Position numbers and translations under genes: made by a program. This document shows positions 35,049 to 44,468 of a stretch of DNA of 64,000 nt, piece by piece. Below the pieces are notes generated by a model, which saw only the letters and a list, made by a program, of their open reading frames with translations, had not been told where the DNA came from and did not search any database. How positions within the stretch are numbered: position 1 is the first letter of the stretch; the number at the start of each line of letters is the position of its first letter. The stretch is from Schaalia turicensis ACS-279-V-Col4 (lineage in GTDB: Bacteria > Actinomycetota > Actinomycetes > Actinomycetales > Actinomycetaceae): the NCBI RefSeq assembly GCF_000296505.1, contig NZ_JH815209.1:466047-530046 (forward strand), written 5' to 3'.

Positions 35049-35062
35049 CGAAAGCGCTTTCG
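35049..35062. promoter_or_regulatory. Perfect palindrome upstream of gltA, LacI/cre-like
   Basis: CGAAAGCGCTTTCG is a perfect 14-bp palindrome with the central CG typical of LacI-family operators and of catabolite-responsive elements. It lies about 62 bp upstream of the gltA start. Further up on the minus strand, TATAGA near 35135 with TTTACA upstream could be the promoter, placing the palindrome in the 5' leader. Confidence 0.5.
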
Positions 35063-35269
35063 TTCTCAACGAGTCGCTTCACTGCGACCACAATCGCCAC
35101 TTAGGACGAAAGTCCGTTATTTCTGTCACTCTATACGCCGCTGTTCGGCCTGTAAAGCACTAGAACGTCAAACTTTCTCCAAAGTTATTATAAAGGACTA
35201 GTCAATAACATGCTAAGTGTGGGGCATTATTCGAAGACAGGAAGACGCCACACCCGGGAGAGTTTCCCC

Positions 35270-36412
35270 TTACGCAAGGAAATTGACGCACGTTTCAAGG
35301 CGCTGTGAGGCAGCCTCGATTCGCTCATCACTTGCCGTCAGAGCCACTCGCACACGCCCCTTCGCAGCCTCCCCATAGAAATCGCCGGGGGCAACCAGAA
35401 TTCCCAGTTTCGCGAACGCGTCAACCAACGTCCACGAATCCTGCGTGCGCGAATGTGCGAGCCAGAGATAGAGTCCGGCAACAGAATTTTCATCATTCAC
35501 GAGGCCAGCTTTACCGCACGCTTCGACCAGCCTGTTACGTCGCCGTTCGTACACAGCACGCTGAGCCTCGGCATGCACCTCGTCGCGAAGAGCGATTGCC
35601 ATCGCATGCTGAACAGGAGCAGGAACTATCAGTCCAGAGTGCTTGCGGACCTCGACGATCGGGGCGACGAGCTCAGGATCCCCGTAGACGAGTGCGGCGC
35701 GATACCCCGCGAGGTTCGACTGCTTGGAGAGCGAGTAGAGGACGAGGAGGCCGCTCGGGTCGCCCTCGCACACGGCCTCGTCGAGGAGGGAAGGGACGCC
35801 CTCCGAGATCCAGGGCTCGGCCCAGGGCAGGGCCGCGTAGCACTCGTCGGACACGACAACGGCATCGTGCTCACATGCCCACTGACGAACGGCACGAAGT
35901 TCGTCAGCTGACAGGACATGACCATCCGGGTTTCCAGGAGAATTGAGGAAAACAAGAACGGCATCCGGCCACGTATCCGGCTTCCTAGGATCAACTGGAA
36001 CGGGGGTTGCTCCACCAAGACGCGCACCAATGTCATAGGTCGGATAAGCAACCTCTGGGACAAGCACCGTATCCCCCGGGCCAACTCCCAGCAGACGCGG
36101 AATCCAGGCAACCGCTTCCTTCGAACCGATGGTGGGAATAACGCCGGACAAGCCAACGTCCACCATATTGCGACGTTGCCCCCATGCAAGGATCGCTTCG
36201 CGCACTTCCCGAGTGCCAATAACCGTCGGATAACCGTGAGCATCCGACGCTACCGAAAGTGCCTCGCGGATAAAACCCGGAGTCGAATCGACGGGGGTTC
36301 CCACCGAAAGATCGCAGATCCCATCGGGATGCGACGAAGCAAGCGCCTTCGCGGGAGCAAGCTGATCCCACGGAAATGCAGGAAGATATAAAGAACGAGG
36401 CAACGTGGTCAT
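35270..36412 (-). CDS. dapC: Succinyldiaminopimelate transaminase
   Basis: 380 residues, fold type I aminotransferase. GSKEAVAWIPRLLGVGPGD, NSPGNPDGHVL and the PLP Lys in SLSKQSNLAGYR match actinobacterial DapC. Converts N-succinyl-2-amino-6-ketopimelate to N-succinyl-LL-diaminopimelate with glutamate. Downstream of fdxA by 17 bp, a gene pair conserved in Actinomycetota. No clear ribosome site before ATG 36412, so translation may depend on coupling to fdxA. Confidence 0.92.
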   Translation of the reverse strand: MTTLPRSLYLPAFPWDQLAPAKALASSHPDGICDLSVGTPVDSTPGFIREALSVASDAHGYPTVIGTREVREAILAWGQRRNMVDVGLSGVIPTIGSKEAVAWIPRLLGVGPGDTVLVPEVAYPTYDIGARLGGATPVPVDPRKPDTWPDAVLVFLNSPGNPDGHVLSADELRAVRQWACEHDAVVVSDECYAALPWAEPWISEGVPSLLDEAVCEGDPSGLLVLYSLSKQSNLAGYRAALVYGDPELVAPIVEVRKHSGLIVPAPVQHAMAIALRDEVHAEAQRAVYERRRNRLVEACGKAGLVNDENSVAGLYLWLAHSRTQDSWTLVDAFAKLGILVAPGDFYGEAAKGRVRVALTASDERIEAASQRLETCVNFLA

Positions 36413-36429
36413 ATAGACACGTTAGCGAC

Positions 36430-36753
36430 TCAGTCCTGATTCTGCGGAGGAAGTCCAGCAATCATCGAATCGTCAAAGTCCTGGACACCGGTCTTCTGCG
36501 CACCACCGGGGGAACCAAGATCCTTGAAGAAGTCAGCGTTTGCTCGGTAGTAATCCGACCATTCCTCGGGCAGATCATCCTCGTAGAAAATTGCCTCGGT
36601 CGGACACACCGGCTCGCACGCACCACAATCCACGCATTCTTCGGGGTGAATGTAGAGAGTACGCGCACCTTCGTAGATGCAATCAACCGGGCACTCATCA
36701 ACGCAAGCGCGGTCCTTCACGTCAACACAAGGCTGTGCGATGACGTAGGTCAT
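36430..36753 (-). CDS. fdxA: Seven-iron ferredoxin
   Basis: 107 residues. Cys9, 17, 21, 25 and Cys40, 43, 46, 50 give the 3Fe-4S plus 4Fe-4S pattern (C-x7-C-x3-C-x3-CI, then C-x2-C-x2-C-x3-CP) of FdxA/FdxC. Soluble one-electron carrier, essential in relatives. C-terminal acidic extension typical of the group. First gene of the fdxA-dapC operon; its promoter shares a 54-bp gap with the divergent gene at 36808. Confidence 0.95.
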   Translation of the reverse strand: MTYVIAQPCVDVKDRACVDECPVDCIYEGARTLYIHPEECVDCGACEPVCPTEAIFYEDDLPEEWSDYYRANADFFKDLGSPGGAQKTGVQDFDDSMIAGLPPQNQD

Positions 36754-36807
36754 GGCAACTCCTCATTGGAATCGATAGGGAAGCTTCTGCCCTCTATTAT
36801 CTCCTTT

Positions 36808-37185
36808 ATGAGTCAAAGTGCCCCACTTGAAAGCGCCAATGCGCATAATCGCGCCGAAGACAAGGCCTCGTCCCCCACGAGCGAGACCAACGCGAAGGCG
36901 CGATTTTCCAAAGACCCACGGGGCGCAATTCCTGCCGACATAACCGAAGGCGCGAATCTACCACCACTCCCATGGCTCGCATGGATACCCGGCGAACGCG
37001 TTGTTGTCCGCTACCGTTTAGCCGACGGACTCCATGACGCTCTTGGCACCCTCAAAACAACGTCCCGCGACTACGTCGAGATTGAAACCCGACGTGGACT
37101 GGTCCGAATCGATGCCACAACCATGGTCACGGGTAAAAAAGTTCCGCCCCCACCAGCCTTCGGATCGTTTCAGAAGGAAAACTGA
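36808..37185 (+). CDS. Small protein with SH3-like domain resembling Rv0428c N-terminus
   Basis: 125 residues. A disordered polar N-terminus of about 50 residues is followed by GERVVVRYRLADG..DALG and RRGLVRIDATTMV, ending in KKVPPPP. This resembles the beta-barrel domain that precedes the GNAT acetyltransferase in Rv0428c-like proteins, commonly found beside fdxA in Actinomycetota. The acetyltransferase domain is absent and the gene ends cleanly after the barrel, so it is a domain-only version or a truncated gene. TATTAT at 36795-36800, 7 nt before ATG, suggests a leaderless start. Function unknown. Confidence 0.65.
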   Translation: MSQSAPLESANAHNRAEDKASSPTSETNAKARFSKDPRGAIPADITEGANLPPLPWLAWIPGERVVVRYRLADGLHDALGTLKTTSRDYVEIETRRGLVRIDATTMVTGKKVPPPPAFGSFQKEN

Positions 37186-37231
37186 CGGGGACGGAATCTA
37201 TAGCTGAGCTAGTAAAGCGTGGCCGCGCCCC

Positions 37232-39151
37232 TCACTTCGCTGCGCGACGCTCGCGTGCTGCGATCTTGAAACGTTCCTGCGCATCCAAGACGACCTTGCG
37301 GACGCGAACCGCTTCAGGCGTGACCTCGACACATTCGTCGTTAGCCGCAAATTCAAGCGACTCTTCAAGAGTCAGCTTGCGCGACGGAGTCAGCGATTCG
37401 TACACATCAGCGGTAGCTGAACGCGTGTTCGTCTGCTTCTTCTCACGGCAGATGTTGACGTCCATATCTTCGCCACGCGGATTTTCGCCAACAACCTGGC
37501 CTTCGTAAACCTCGGAAGAAGGCTCAACGATGAAGGAACCGCGTTCCTGCAGGTTCGTCATCGCATACGGAGTTGCCTGGCCTGCACGGTCAGCAACCAG
37601 CGAGCCGGTCAGACGCTGCTCGATGACACCCTGCCACGGGGCGTAGCCGTCAGCGATCGACGATGCGATACCGGTACCGCGCGTTTCGGTGAGGAAGCGG
37701 GTACGGAAGCCGATCAGACCGCGCGCCGGAACGACAAACTCCAGGCGGATCCAGCCCGAACCGTGGTTCGACATGGTTTCCATGCGACCCTTACGGGCTG
37801 CCATCAGCTGCGTAACGGAGCCGAGGTACTCTTCGGGAATGTCGATAGTCATACGTTCCATCGGCTCACTGCGAACACCTTCAATGTCCTTCGTGACAAC
37901 CTGAGGCTTACCGACGGTCAGTTCGAAGCCTTCGCGACGCATCTGCTCGACCAGGATGGCAAGAGCCAGCTCCCCGCGCCCCTGGACCTCCCAGGCATCG
38001 GGACGCTCGGTCGGCAGAACCTTCAGAGACACGTTGCCCACCAGCTCGCGGTCAAGACGATCCTTGACCTGACGTGCGGTGACCTTCGCACCCTTGACAC
38101 GACCAGCCATCGGCGAAGTGTTGATACCGATCGTCATCGAGATCGCCGGATCATCAACGGTGATCAACGGCAGAGGACGAGGATCTTCAAGGTCGACCAG
38201 CGATTCACCGATCATGATGTCTTCAATACCGGCAACAGCGACGATATCGCCGGGGCCAGCAGTCTCAGCAGAAACGCGCTCCAGGCCTTCAGTGCGTAGC
38301 AGTTCGGTGATACGCACGGAACGAATGGTGCCGTCATGGCGGGCAAGACCCACATTCGCACCCTTGGTCAGTGTGCCATTGTGGATACGAAGCAGAGCAA
38401 GACGACCTAGGAACGGCGATGCGTCAAGGTTCGTAACGTGTGCCTGAAGCGGAACGTCCTCTTCGTATTCTGGGCCGGGGATACGGTTCAGAATCGTTTC
38501 AAACAGGGGCTCGAGATCCTCGGTCGGAAGCTGGCCGTCACCGGGGTTTTCCAGCGAGCACACGCCAGCCTTGGCGGACGCGTAAATAACGGGCACATCG
38601 AGCAGAGAATCAACATCGGTTTCAATACCGTCATTCAGCAGATCTTCACCCAGCGACAGCAGAAGGTCGGTCGTTTCAGAAACGACCTCTTCAATACGCG
38701 AGTCCGGACGGTCAACCTTATTCACAACGACGACAACCGGGAGCTGTGCCTGCAGAGCCTTACGTAGAACGAAGCGAGTCTGAGGAAGCGGCCCCTCGGA
38801 AGCATCGACCATCAGGACAACACCGTCAACCATGGACAGACCACGTTCAACCTCGCCACCGAAGTCAGCGTGACCGGGGGTGTCAATAACGTTAATGGTG
38901 ACGCCGTCTTCAAGACCGAGCTTCTGAGCGGCTGGACCACGGTAGTGGACAGCTGTGTTCTTCGCGAGGATCGTAATGCCCTTTTCGCGTTCAAGATCGC
39001 CCGAGTCCATGACACGCTCGCCCGTCTTCTCGACGGTGTCACGGTCAGAAAAAGCGCCGGACTGCCAGAGCATCGCGTCGACCAGGGTTGTCTTACCGTG
39101 GTCAACGTGCGCCACGATTGCGACATTACGCAGGTCAGAGCGGGTTGGCAT
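37232..39151 (-). CDS. typA: Ribosome-associated GTPase TypA/BipA
   Basis: 639 residues. G1 HVDHGKTTLVD, G2 region DLEREKGITILAK, G3 DTPGHADFGGEVER, G4 NKVDR; then domains II, III, V and the BipA-specific C-terminal domain. Elongation-factor-like GTPase acting in 50S assembly at low temperature and in stress translation. Start ATG 39151 has GAGGAG 7 nt upstream; the twelve-residue longer reading lacks support. Monocistronic. Confidence 0.95.
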   Translation of the reverse strand: MPTRSDLRNVAIVAHVDHGKTTLVDAMLWQSGAFSDRDTVEKTGERVMDSGDLEREKGITILAKNTAVHYRGPAAQKLGLEDGVTINVIDTPGHADFGGEVERGLSMVDGVVLMVDASEGPLPQTRFVLRKALQAQLPVVVVVNKVDRPDSRIEEVVSETTDLLLSLGEDLLNDGIETDVDSLLDVPVIYASAKAGVCSLENPGDGQLPTEDLEPLFETILNRIPGPEYEEDVPLQAHVTNLDASPFLGRLALLRIHNGTLTKGANVGLARHDGTIRSVRITELLRTEGLERVSAETAGPGDIVAVAGIEDIMIGESLVDLEDPRPLPLITVDDPAISMTIGINTSPMAGRVKGAKVTARQVKDRLDRELVGNVSLKVLPTERPDAWEVQGRGELALAILVEQMRREGFELTVGKPQVVTKDIEGVRSEPMERMTIDIPEEYLGSVTQLMAARKGRMETMSNHGSGWIRLEFVVPARGLIGFRTRFLTETRGTGIASSIADGYAPWQGVIEQRLTGSLVADRAGQATPYAMTNLQERGSFIVEPSSEVYEGQVVGENPRGEDMDVNICREKKQTNTRSATADVYESLTPSRKLTLEESLEFAANDECVEVTPEAVRVRKVVLDAQERFKIAARERRAAK

Positions 39152-39445
39152 AGATGAACTCCTCAATAACACGATGGCCAGCAACACCTGAATCAGTCAG
39201 TGCGAGCATGGCCGGTGGGTACACATTCGACCCACAAAATAGCTGAAACCAGAATATCGGCTTAACGCCGGCATTCTCCTACCCATACCTGCGACGTTCG
39301 CCACGTCATGTGGGACGCTCATGCACGCTCGCGAGCGGTCGTACTACCGTTAGAGAGGAAGTGAGACCGCATGATGCGCCTCGTCGCCCATCATTGTCGA
39401 ACACCACACAACCACCCCGAAGCACCCACCACCGAGAGGGACACT

Positions 39446-40024
39446 GTGCGAATACGCCCGCTGATCGCCCGCACGTACATGAAGTTCTCGCGTTGGACTC
39501 TGTCCGCCGAACCCCTGCCTGAAAAAGTCATGGTCATCGGTGCACCTCACACGTCCAACTGGGATGGCGTTTTCATGGCGCTCGCATTCTGGTCGATTAA
39601 CCGCGAGTTCACGTTCCTCGTCAAAGACTCCGTGGTGAAGGTCCCCGTCTTCGGCAGGTTCGTCAAGTGGATCGGCGGACGTGCGATCGATCGCAGTGGC
39701 GCACACGGAGTCGTTGGACAGATTGTGGAGCAGTCGAACGCCGTAGATGAGTTCACCATCGTGCTCACCCCGAAGGGTACGAGGTCCCCGCGCGACTACT
39801 GGAAGTCCGGTTTCTACCGCATTGCGACGGACGCTCACCTGCCTGTTCAGCTCGGGTTTGTCGATAAGAAGACAATGACTTTCGGATGGGGTCATAACAT
39901 CACCCTGACCGGCGACGTGCGCGCTGACATGGAGGTCATCCGCGAGTTCTACGCTGACAAGGTGGGCGTAAACCCCGAAATGGCGTCGGTTCCACGCCTG
40001 CGCGCTGAGGACGAAGAGGCCTAA
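39446..40024 (+). CDS. PlsC-like glycerolipid acyltransferase
   Basis: 192 residues with the H-x4-D motif APHTSNWDG (catalytic His and Asp) and a later LTPKGTRSP that substitutes for the EGTRS motif of PlsC enzymes. Probably acylates a lysophospholipid or related glycolipid at the inner membrane. GTG 39446 is chosen: GAGAGGG lies upstream and the motif spacing fits. ATG 39371 also has a GAGGAAG upstream and would add 25 residues. The 294-bp region upstream holds no other gene. Confidence 0.8.
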   Translation: MRIRPLIARTYMKFSRWTLSAEPLPEKVMVIGAPHTSNWDGVFMALAFWSINREFTFLVKDSVVKVPVFGRFVKWIGGRAIDRSGAHGVVGQIVEQSNAVDEFTIVLTPKGTRSPRDYWKSGFYRIATDAHLPVQLGFVDKKTMTFGWGHNITLTGDVRADMEVIREFYADKVGVNPEMASVPRLRAEDEEA

Positions 40025-40034
40025 CCCCCTGGTT

Positions 40035-40071
40035 TTTTACGGGCAGAACGCCGAATTTTACGGGCAGAACG
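40035..40071. repeat. Direct repeat TTTTACGGGCAGAACG, two copies
   Basis: Identical 16-mers at 40035-40050 and 40056-40071, a 21-bp unit with similar flanks (CCGAA/TCGGA), just after the acyltransferase stop. Origin unknown; may be part of a dispersed intergenic repeat. Confidence 0.7.
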
Positions 40072-40107
40072 TCGGATTGTGTGGCCTCGTCCCTTATTTT
40101 GCGTTGA

Positions 40108-40338
40108 GAGAAGTCGCTCCCTTGGGGCGCGCGAGGCACCGTCGCAGGCCTCGAGTCCGGTGGTGGCGGAACGGTCGCAGTGACCATCATTTCGATCCTT
40201 CTGATTGCGTTCTTCTGGCTGCCGCAGGCAAACGCATGGTTCATCAGGACCACTGAAGAAGCTGACCGGGCATCGGGCATGACCCCTAACCACACAGCTG
40301 ATTTCAGAAACAGCCGAAGAGCGTTCCCTAGTCGATGA
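40108..40338 (+). pseudogene. Coding-like remnant ending in a membrane-spanning segment
   Basis: This frame has no good start but reads like protein: RGTVAGLESGGGGTVAV, then a hydrophobic stretch ISILLIAFFWLP and the soluble tail ANAWFIRTTEEADRASG. It is open from 40108 to the TGA at 40336-40338. A GTG at 40180 could start a 52-residue membrane peptide but lacks a ribosome site. It may be the 3' end of a lost membrane-protein gene. Its end overlaps the opposing gene at 40328. Confidence 0.3.
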
Positions 40339-40355
40339 CGAGGGAACGCTCTTCG
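40315..40355. terminator. Inverted repeat spanning the stop of the 40328 gene
   Basis: Perfect 15-bp arms 40315-40329 and 40341-40355 with an 11-nt loop. The downstream arm lies in the last codons of the minus-strand gene, so the coding end doubles as its terminator. Confidence 0.65.
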
Positions 40356-40657
40356 CTTACAACGAGCACCTCGGCCCCCCTGAGGGCCTCACCGAGAACG
40401 TCGTTGACCGCCCACTCAAGAGAGTCAAGGGCGTCTTCTCCCCCGCTGATGGCTTCAGCCTCGCAGTCGTTGACCCGGATGAGCGCAGCCCCGCCGATTG
40501 GCACAACACCCTCGGCATCAGAACCGTGCTCTTCAACAATGCGCGCCCACGCGGAGTCCAGCGCTTTCGGCGTTATGACACGCACCCGGACTCGGTATGC
40601 CAGGTCTTGGGTTGTGTGTCGATCAAACCAGTCATCAGACACTTTCCACATCGTCAT
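40328..40657 (-). CDS. Hypothetical protein
   Basis: 109 residues, acidic, soluble, no signal peptide or recognised motif. The middle (KALDSAWARIVEEHG, then PIGGAALIRVNDCEAEAI) looks like an alpha/beta sandwich, and the composition is normal for coding DNA here. Function unknown. Stands alone between the remnant region and ychF; a perfect inverted repeat overlaps its stop. Confidence 0.7.
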   Translation of the reverse strand: MTMWKVSDDWFDRHTTQDLAYRVRVRVITPKALDSAWARIVEEHGSDAEGVVPIGGAALIRVNDCEAEAISGGEDALDSLEWAVNDVLGEALRGAEVLVVSEERSLVID

Positions 40658-40812
40658 GCTTCAAGTATCAGACCGAGCAGCAGAAAACTGCAATGGGTAG
40701 GGCATTCCGCTCAACGTTGAAGCGGAGCTCAACCACGTTTCGCACGAGACGAACGTCACAGCCTCTATTCTACTTCTTTGATGTAAGCCCCGTTCGGAAC
40801 TTGGTCAGAGGT

Positions 40813-41895
40813 TCAGACGTTGAACCTGAACTCGACCACGTCGCCGTCAGCCATCACGTAATCCTTGCCTTCCATGCGGACCTTGCCGGCCGCGCGGGCT
40901 TCCTGCATGCCACCGTATTTGATCAGGTCGTCATAGGACACGATCTCAGCTTTAATGAAGCCCTTCTGGAAGTCCGTGTGAATAACCCCGGCAGCCTGCG
41001 GAGCAGTATCACCGCGATGGATCGTCCACGCGCGTGATTCCTTCGGACCAGCCGTCAGATAGGTCTGCAAGCCAAGAGTTTCAAAACCAACGCGCGCGAG
41101 TTTATCCAAGCCGGCTTCACTCTGTCCGGATTCTTCCAGCATCTCGCGCGCATCGTCTTCATCAAGCTCAACCAGTTCGGCTTCGAACTGAGCGTCAAGG
41201 AAGATGGCATCAGCCGGAGCGACCAGCTCGCGCAACGATGCTTGCAGGGCCTCGTCTTCCATCCCCTTCGCGTCCATGTTGAACACGAAAATGAACGGCT
41301 TGGTCGTCATGAGCTGGAACGATTTCAGCGCATCGGGATCCAAGTCAGCGCCCGCGGGGCCCGACAGGAGCTCGCCACGTTCGAGGATTTCAAGAGCTGC
41401 CTTGGCAGTTTCAAGGACGACTGCTTCGGTCTTCTTACCTCGCACCTCTTTTTCGAGGCGCGGGATCTGCTTTTCCAGCGTCTGGATATCGGCAAGAATC
41501 AGCTCGGTCTGGATCGTCTCAATGTCGGAAGCAGGATCAACCTTGCCGTCAACGTGCACGACATCCGGGTCTAAGAATGCGCGAGTCACCTGGCAGATTG
41601 CGTCGGCCTCACGAATATTTGCGAGGAACTGGTTGCCCAGACCTTCACCCTCAGACGCACCTCGGACGATACCTGCAATATCAACGAAGGAAACCGTCGC
41701 GGGAATGATCTTCTCTGAATGGAAGATATCCGCCAGCACCTTCAGGCGAGGATCCGGCAAAGGTACAACGCCAACGTTCGGTTCAATGGTTGCGAACGGG
41801 TAGTTCGCCGCCAGAACGGTGGCGCGAGTCAGAGCATTGAACAGGGTCGACTTGCCGACGTTGGGCAGTCCTGCGATTCCGATAGTAAGAGACAC
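40813..41895 (-). CDS. ychF: Redox-regulated ATPase YchF (Obg family)
   Basis: 360 residues. P-loop GLPNVGKSTLFNALT, switch region with GIVRGASEGEGLGNQFL, and FVFNMDAKG where G4 has NMDA/NxxE as in YchF, which binds ATP rather than GTP; C-terminal TGS domain ends FRFNV. Ribosome-linked stress regulator. The GTG at 41895 is chosen because it yields the family-standard M-SLTIGIAGLP start and TAGAAT lies 7 nt upstream (leaderless); ATG 41904 adds three residues. Confidence 0.93.
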   Translation of the reverse strand: MSLTIGIAGLPNVGKSTLFNALTRATVLAANYPFATIEPNVGVVPLPDPRLKVLADIFHSEKIIPATVSFVDIAGIVRGASEGEGLGNQFLANIREADAICQVTRAFLDPDVVHVDGKVDPASDIETIQTELILADIQTLEKQIPRLEKEVRGKKTEAVVLETAKAALEILERGELLSGPAGADLDPDALKSFQLMTTKPFIFVFNMDAKGMEDEALQASLRELVAPADAIFLDAQFEAELVELDEDDAREMLEESGQSEAGLDKLARVGFETLGLQTYLTAGPKESRAWTIHRGDTAPQAAGVIHTDFQKGFIKAEIVSYDDLIKYGGMQEARAAGKVRMEGKDYVMADGDVVEFRFNV

Positions 41896-41933
41896 GCTGA
41901 CCATTCTAGGTCAGCGTGCCATCCTATGGAGTA

Positions 41934-43010
41934 TCAGCTGGTGTGATCAGGGCCAGCCTTGCGCGGTGCGTGCGGGCGTGCGTCAACTAAGCCGTTCGCT
42001 TCCAGTTCCGTTCGCAAATTACGAGGCAACGCGAAGGTGATCGTTTCCGTTTCAGTTCGAACAACGTCAACCGTGGGGAACCCACGAGGTTGCAACCACT
42101 CAATAACATCGCGAACCAGGATCTCAGGCACGGAAGCACCCGAGGTCAGTCCGACCGTCTTGGCGCCTTCAAACCAGGCTTCCTGCAATTCTTCAGCCTT
42201 ATCCACGCGATACGCTGCACCGGCACCAGCTTCAAGAGCGACTTCGACAAGGCGCACCGAGTTCGAGGAGTTCGCCGAACCGACAACCACCATGACGTCA
42301 ACCTTCGGGGCAATCGTCTTAACGGCAACCTGACGGTTTTGGGTCGCGTAGCAAATGTCGTCCGACGGCGGGTCAATCAGATTGGGGAAACGCTGGCGCA
42401 GACGGTCAACCGTTTCGCGCGTCTCGTCAACGGACAGCGTGGTCTGTGAAATCCACACGACACGGTCAGGATCACGAACCTCAACGTTTGCGACCTCGTC
42501 GGGTGTTCCCACGACCTGAATATGCGAAGGGGCTTCACCGAAAGTACCTTCGACCTCTTCGTGCCCCTGATGCCCGACCAGAATGATGTCGTAGTCTTCC
42601 TTCGCGAAACGCACGGCCTCGCGGTGAACCTTGGTCACCAACGGGCACGTCGCATCAATCGTGGCAAGCCGACGACCTTCAGCCCCATCACGTACTTGTG
42701 GCGAAACGCCGTGTGCGCTGAAGACGACGCGTGCCCCTTCGGGGACCTCATCAGTCTCTTGGACGAAAACCGCACCACGCTTCGTCAGTGACTCAACGAC
42801 GTATTTGTTGTGCACGATCTCTTTACGCACGTAAACCGGCGCACCGTAAAGGTCCAAGGCCTTTTCAACGACATCAACAGCCCTGTCCACTCCGGCGCAG
42901 TACCCACGTGGGGCGGCCAAGTAGATGTGGCCGGTCTCGTTCCCCGATTCCTTCGAAGAAGCGGAGTAGGTCGAATCGATGGCGGGAAAAGCATCCGTCA
43001 GGTCACTCAT
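41934..43010 (-). CDS. ispH: 4-hydroxy-3-methylbut-2-enyl diphosphate reductase
   Basis: 358 residues. Three iron-sulfur Cys ligands in [18 protein letters not shown] and DICYATQNR, plus SANSSNS and the catalytic region around [11 protein letters not shown]. Last step of the MEP pathway to IPP/DMAPP, which feeds UppS at 45961. An extended, poorly conserved N-terminus of about 28 residues precedes the first domain. Divergent from xseA with 111 bp between. Confidence 0.95.
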   Translation of the reverse strand: MSDLTDAFPAIDSTYSASSKESGNETGHIYLAAPRGYCAGVDRAVDVVEKALDLYGAPVYVRKEIVHNKYVVESLTKRGAVFVQETDEVPEGARVVFSAHGVSPQVRDGAEGRRLATIDATCPLVTKVHREAVRFAKEDYDIILVGHQGHEEVEGTFGEAPSHIQVVGTPDEVANVEVRDPDRVVWISQTTLSVDETRETVDRLRQRFPNLIDPPSDDICYATQNRQVAVKTIAPKVDVMVVVGSANSSNSVRLVEVALEAGAGAAYRVDKAEELQEAWFEGAKTVGLTSGASVPEILVRDVIEWLQPRGFPTVDVVRTETETITFALPRNLRTELEANGLVDARPHAPRKAGPDHTS

Positions 43011-43121
43011 GCTCTCAATTTACCGACATCTGTGTCGTGAGTGCGCGCTGAACGAGGCTTTGAGCACAGCTCCACATTTCTGCAATTCGATTCACCCATG
43101 GCCTGTGGCATTCTTGGATGC

Positions 43122-44390
43122 GTGACGAATCAACCTCTGGCACTTCGGGCCGCGGACACAACCGCAGATAACCCTTGGCCTCTCCGCAAGCTAACGGAGA
43201 ACATCAAAATCTACGTCGAACGCATGTCTACGCTCTGGGTCGAAGGCCAGATCGTTGAATATAAGCCACGCGCTACCTCGAAAATCGCATTCTTCGTCCT
43301 CCGTGATGTTGAGACCGACACTTCGATGACCGTCACCGCATGGCCGGGGATGGTGAAGGAACTTGGTGGCGCTTTCACAGAGGGCGCACGGATCGTCACG
43401 CGTGTTACCCCTCAGTTTTGGACGTCTAAGGGTTCCCTGAATCTGCGCGCGCAAGAAATCCGTATCGCGGGCTCGGGCAATCTTCTGCTTCAGATCGAGC
43501 AATTGCGCGCTCAGCTTCAAAAAGAAGGACTCTTTGCGCGTGAGCGAAAGAAGCCCATCCCCTTCCTGCCCGGTCGAATCGGCCTGATCTGCGGGTCGAA
43601 CGCGAAGGCGAAAGACGATGTCCTCGTCAACGCCACAGACCGCTGGCCCGTCGCTGACTTCGAGATCAGGGAAGTCGCCGTTCAGGGCGAGCGCTGCGTA
43701 CCCGAAGTCATGAGTGCTCTCAGTGAATTGGACGCACGGCCCGATATTGATGTCATCGTCATTGCACGCGGTGGCGGCTCCGTTGAAGACCTTCTGCCGT
43801 TCTCTAACGAACGACTACTGCGCGCCGTCGCATCAACTTCCACTCCGGTCGTGTCGGCGATTGGGCACGAGGCCGACGCTCCCCTGCTGGACTTTGTCGC
43901 CGATTTCAGGGCGTCGACTCCGACGGATGCCGCGAAGCGAATCGTCCCGGACTATGCAACTGAGCAAGCGCACATTCAAACAGCAATCGACACAATGCGC
44001 GGAGCCCTCATGCTTCGATTGGGCCGCGAGCGCCAGCTCATCGATTCATACGCTTCTCGCCCGGTTCTGCTCAGCCCGGGGGCGGTCGTCGATACGCATC
44101 GCGCGGGGCTTGCTCAAACGCTCACCGGTTTGCGACATGCAGTTGAGCGACGCCTTTCAGCTGAAACAACCGCACTGGGACGGATGCAGGCAACACTCAC
44201 TGCTCTTTCCCCGCAGGGAACACTCGATCGCGGTTATTCGATTCTGAAGCTTCCCAGTGGAGCAATCATCAAGGATGTTGCCGACGCACCAAAAGGTAGT
44301 TTGATCGAAGGCGTCCTTGCATCGGGCCGGATGGTCGCTCAGGTTGTGGGAACTACGCCCGCGTCCTCAGCAGACCAAGCGAACGGATAA
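43122..44390 (+). CDS. xseA: Exodeoxyribonuclease VII large subunit
   Basis: 422 residues. N-terminal OB fold (LWVEGQIVEYKP...FFVLRDVE), middle catalytic domain with GLICGSNAKAKDDVL, VIARGGGSVEDLLPFSNE and SAIGHEADAPLLDFVADFRASTPTDAA, then a long helical region and the C-terminal RGYSIL segment. Degrades single-stranded DNA to oligonucleotides with XseB. Start is uncertain: GTG 43122 is preferred, ATG 43098 possible. Followed by xseB after 78 bp. Confidence 0.92.
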   Translation: MTNQPLALRAADTTADNPWPLRKLTENIKIYVERMSTLWVEGQIVEYKPRATSKIAFFVLRDVETDTSMTVTAWPGMVKELGGAFTEGARIVTRVTPQFWTSKGSLNLRAQEIRIAGSGNLLLQIEQLRAQLQKEGLFARERKKPIPFLPGRIGLICGSNAKAKDDVLVNATDRWPVADFEIREVAVQGERCVPEVMSALSELDARPDIDVIVIARGGGSVEDLLPFSNERLLRAVASTSTPVVSAIGHEADAPLLDFVADFRASTPTDAAKRIVPDYATEQAHIQTAIDTMRGALMLRLGRERQLIDSYASRPVLLSPGAVVDTHRAGLAQTLTGLRHAVERRLSAETTALGRMQATLTALSPQGTLDRGYSILKLPSGAIIKDVADAPKGSLIEGVLASGRMVAQVVGTTPASSADQANG

Positions 44391-44468
44391 ATGGACGCGA
44401 CCTCGTCCCCCTTTCTTTGCACATCAGCCATTCACTCTCACATCGACTGTCATACCCCGGAGGTACAT

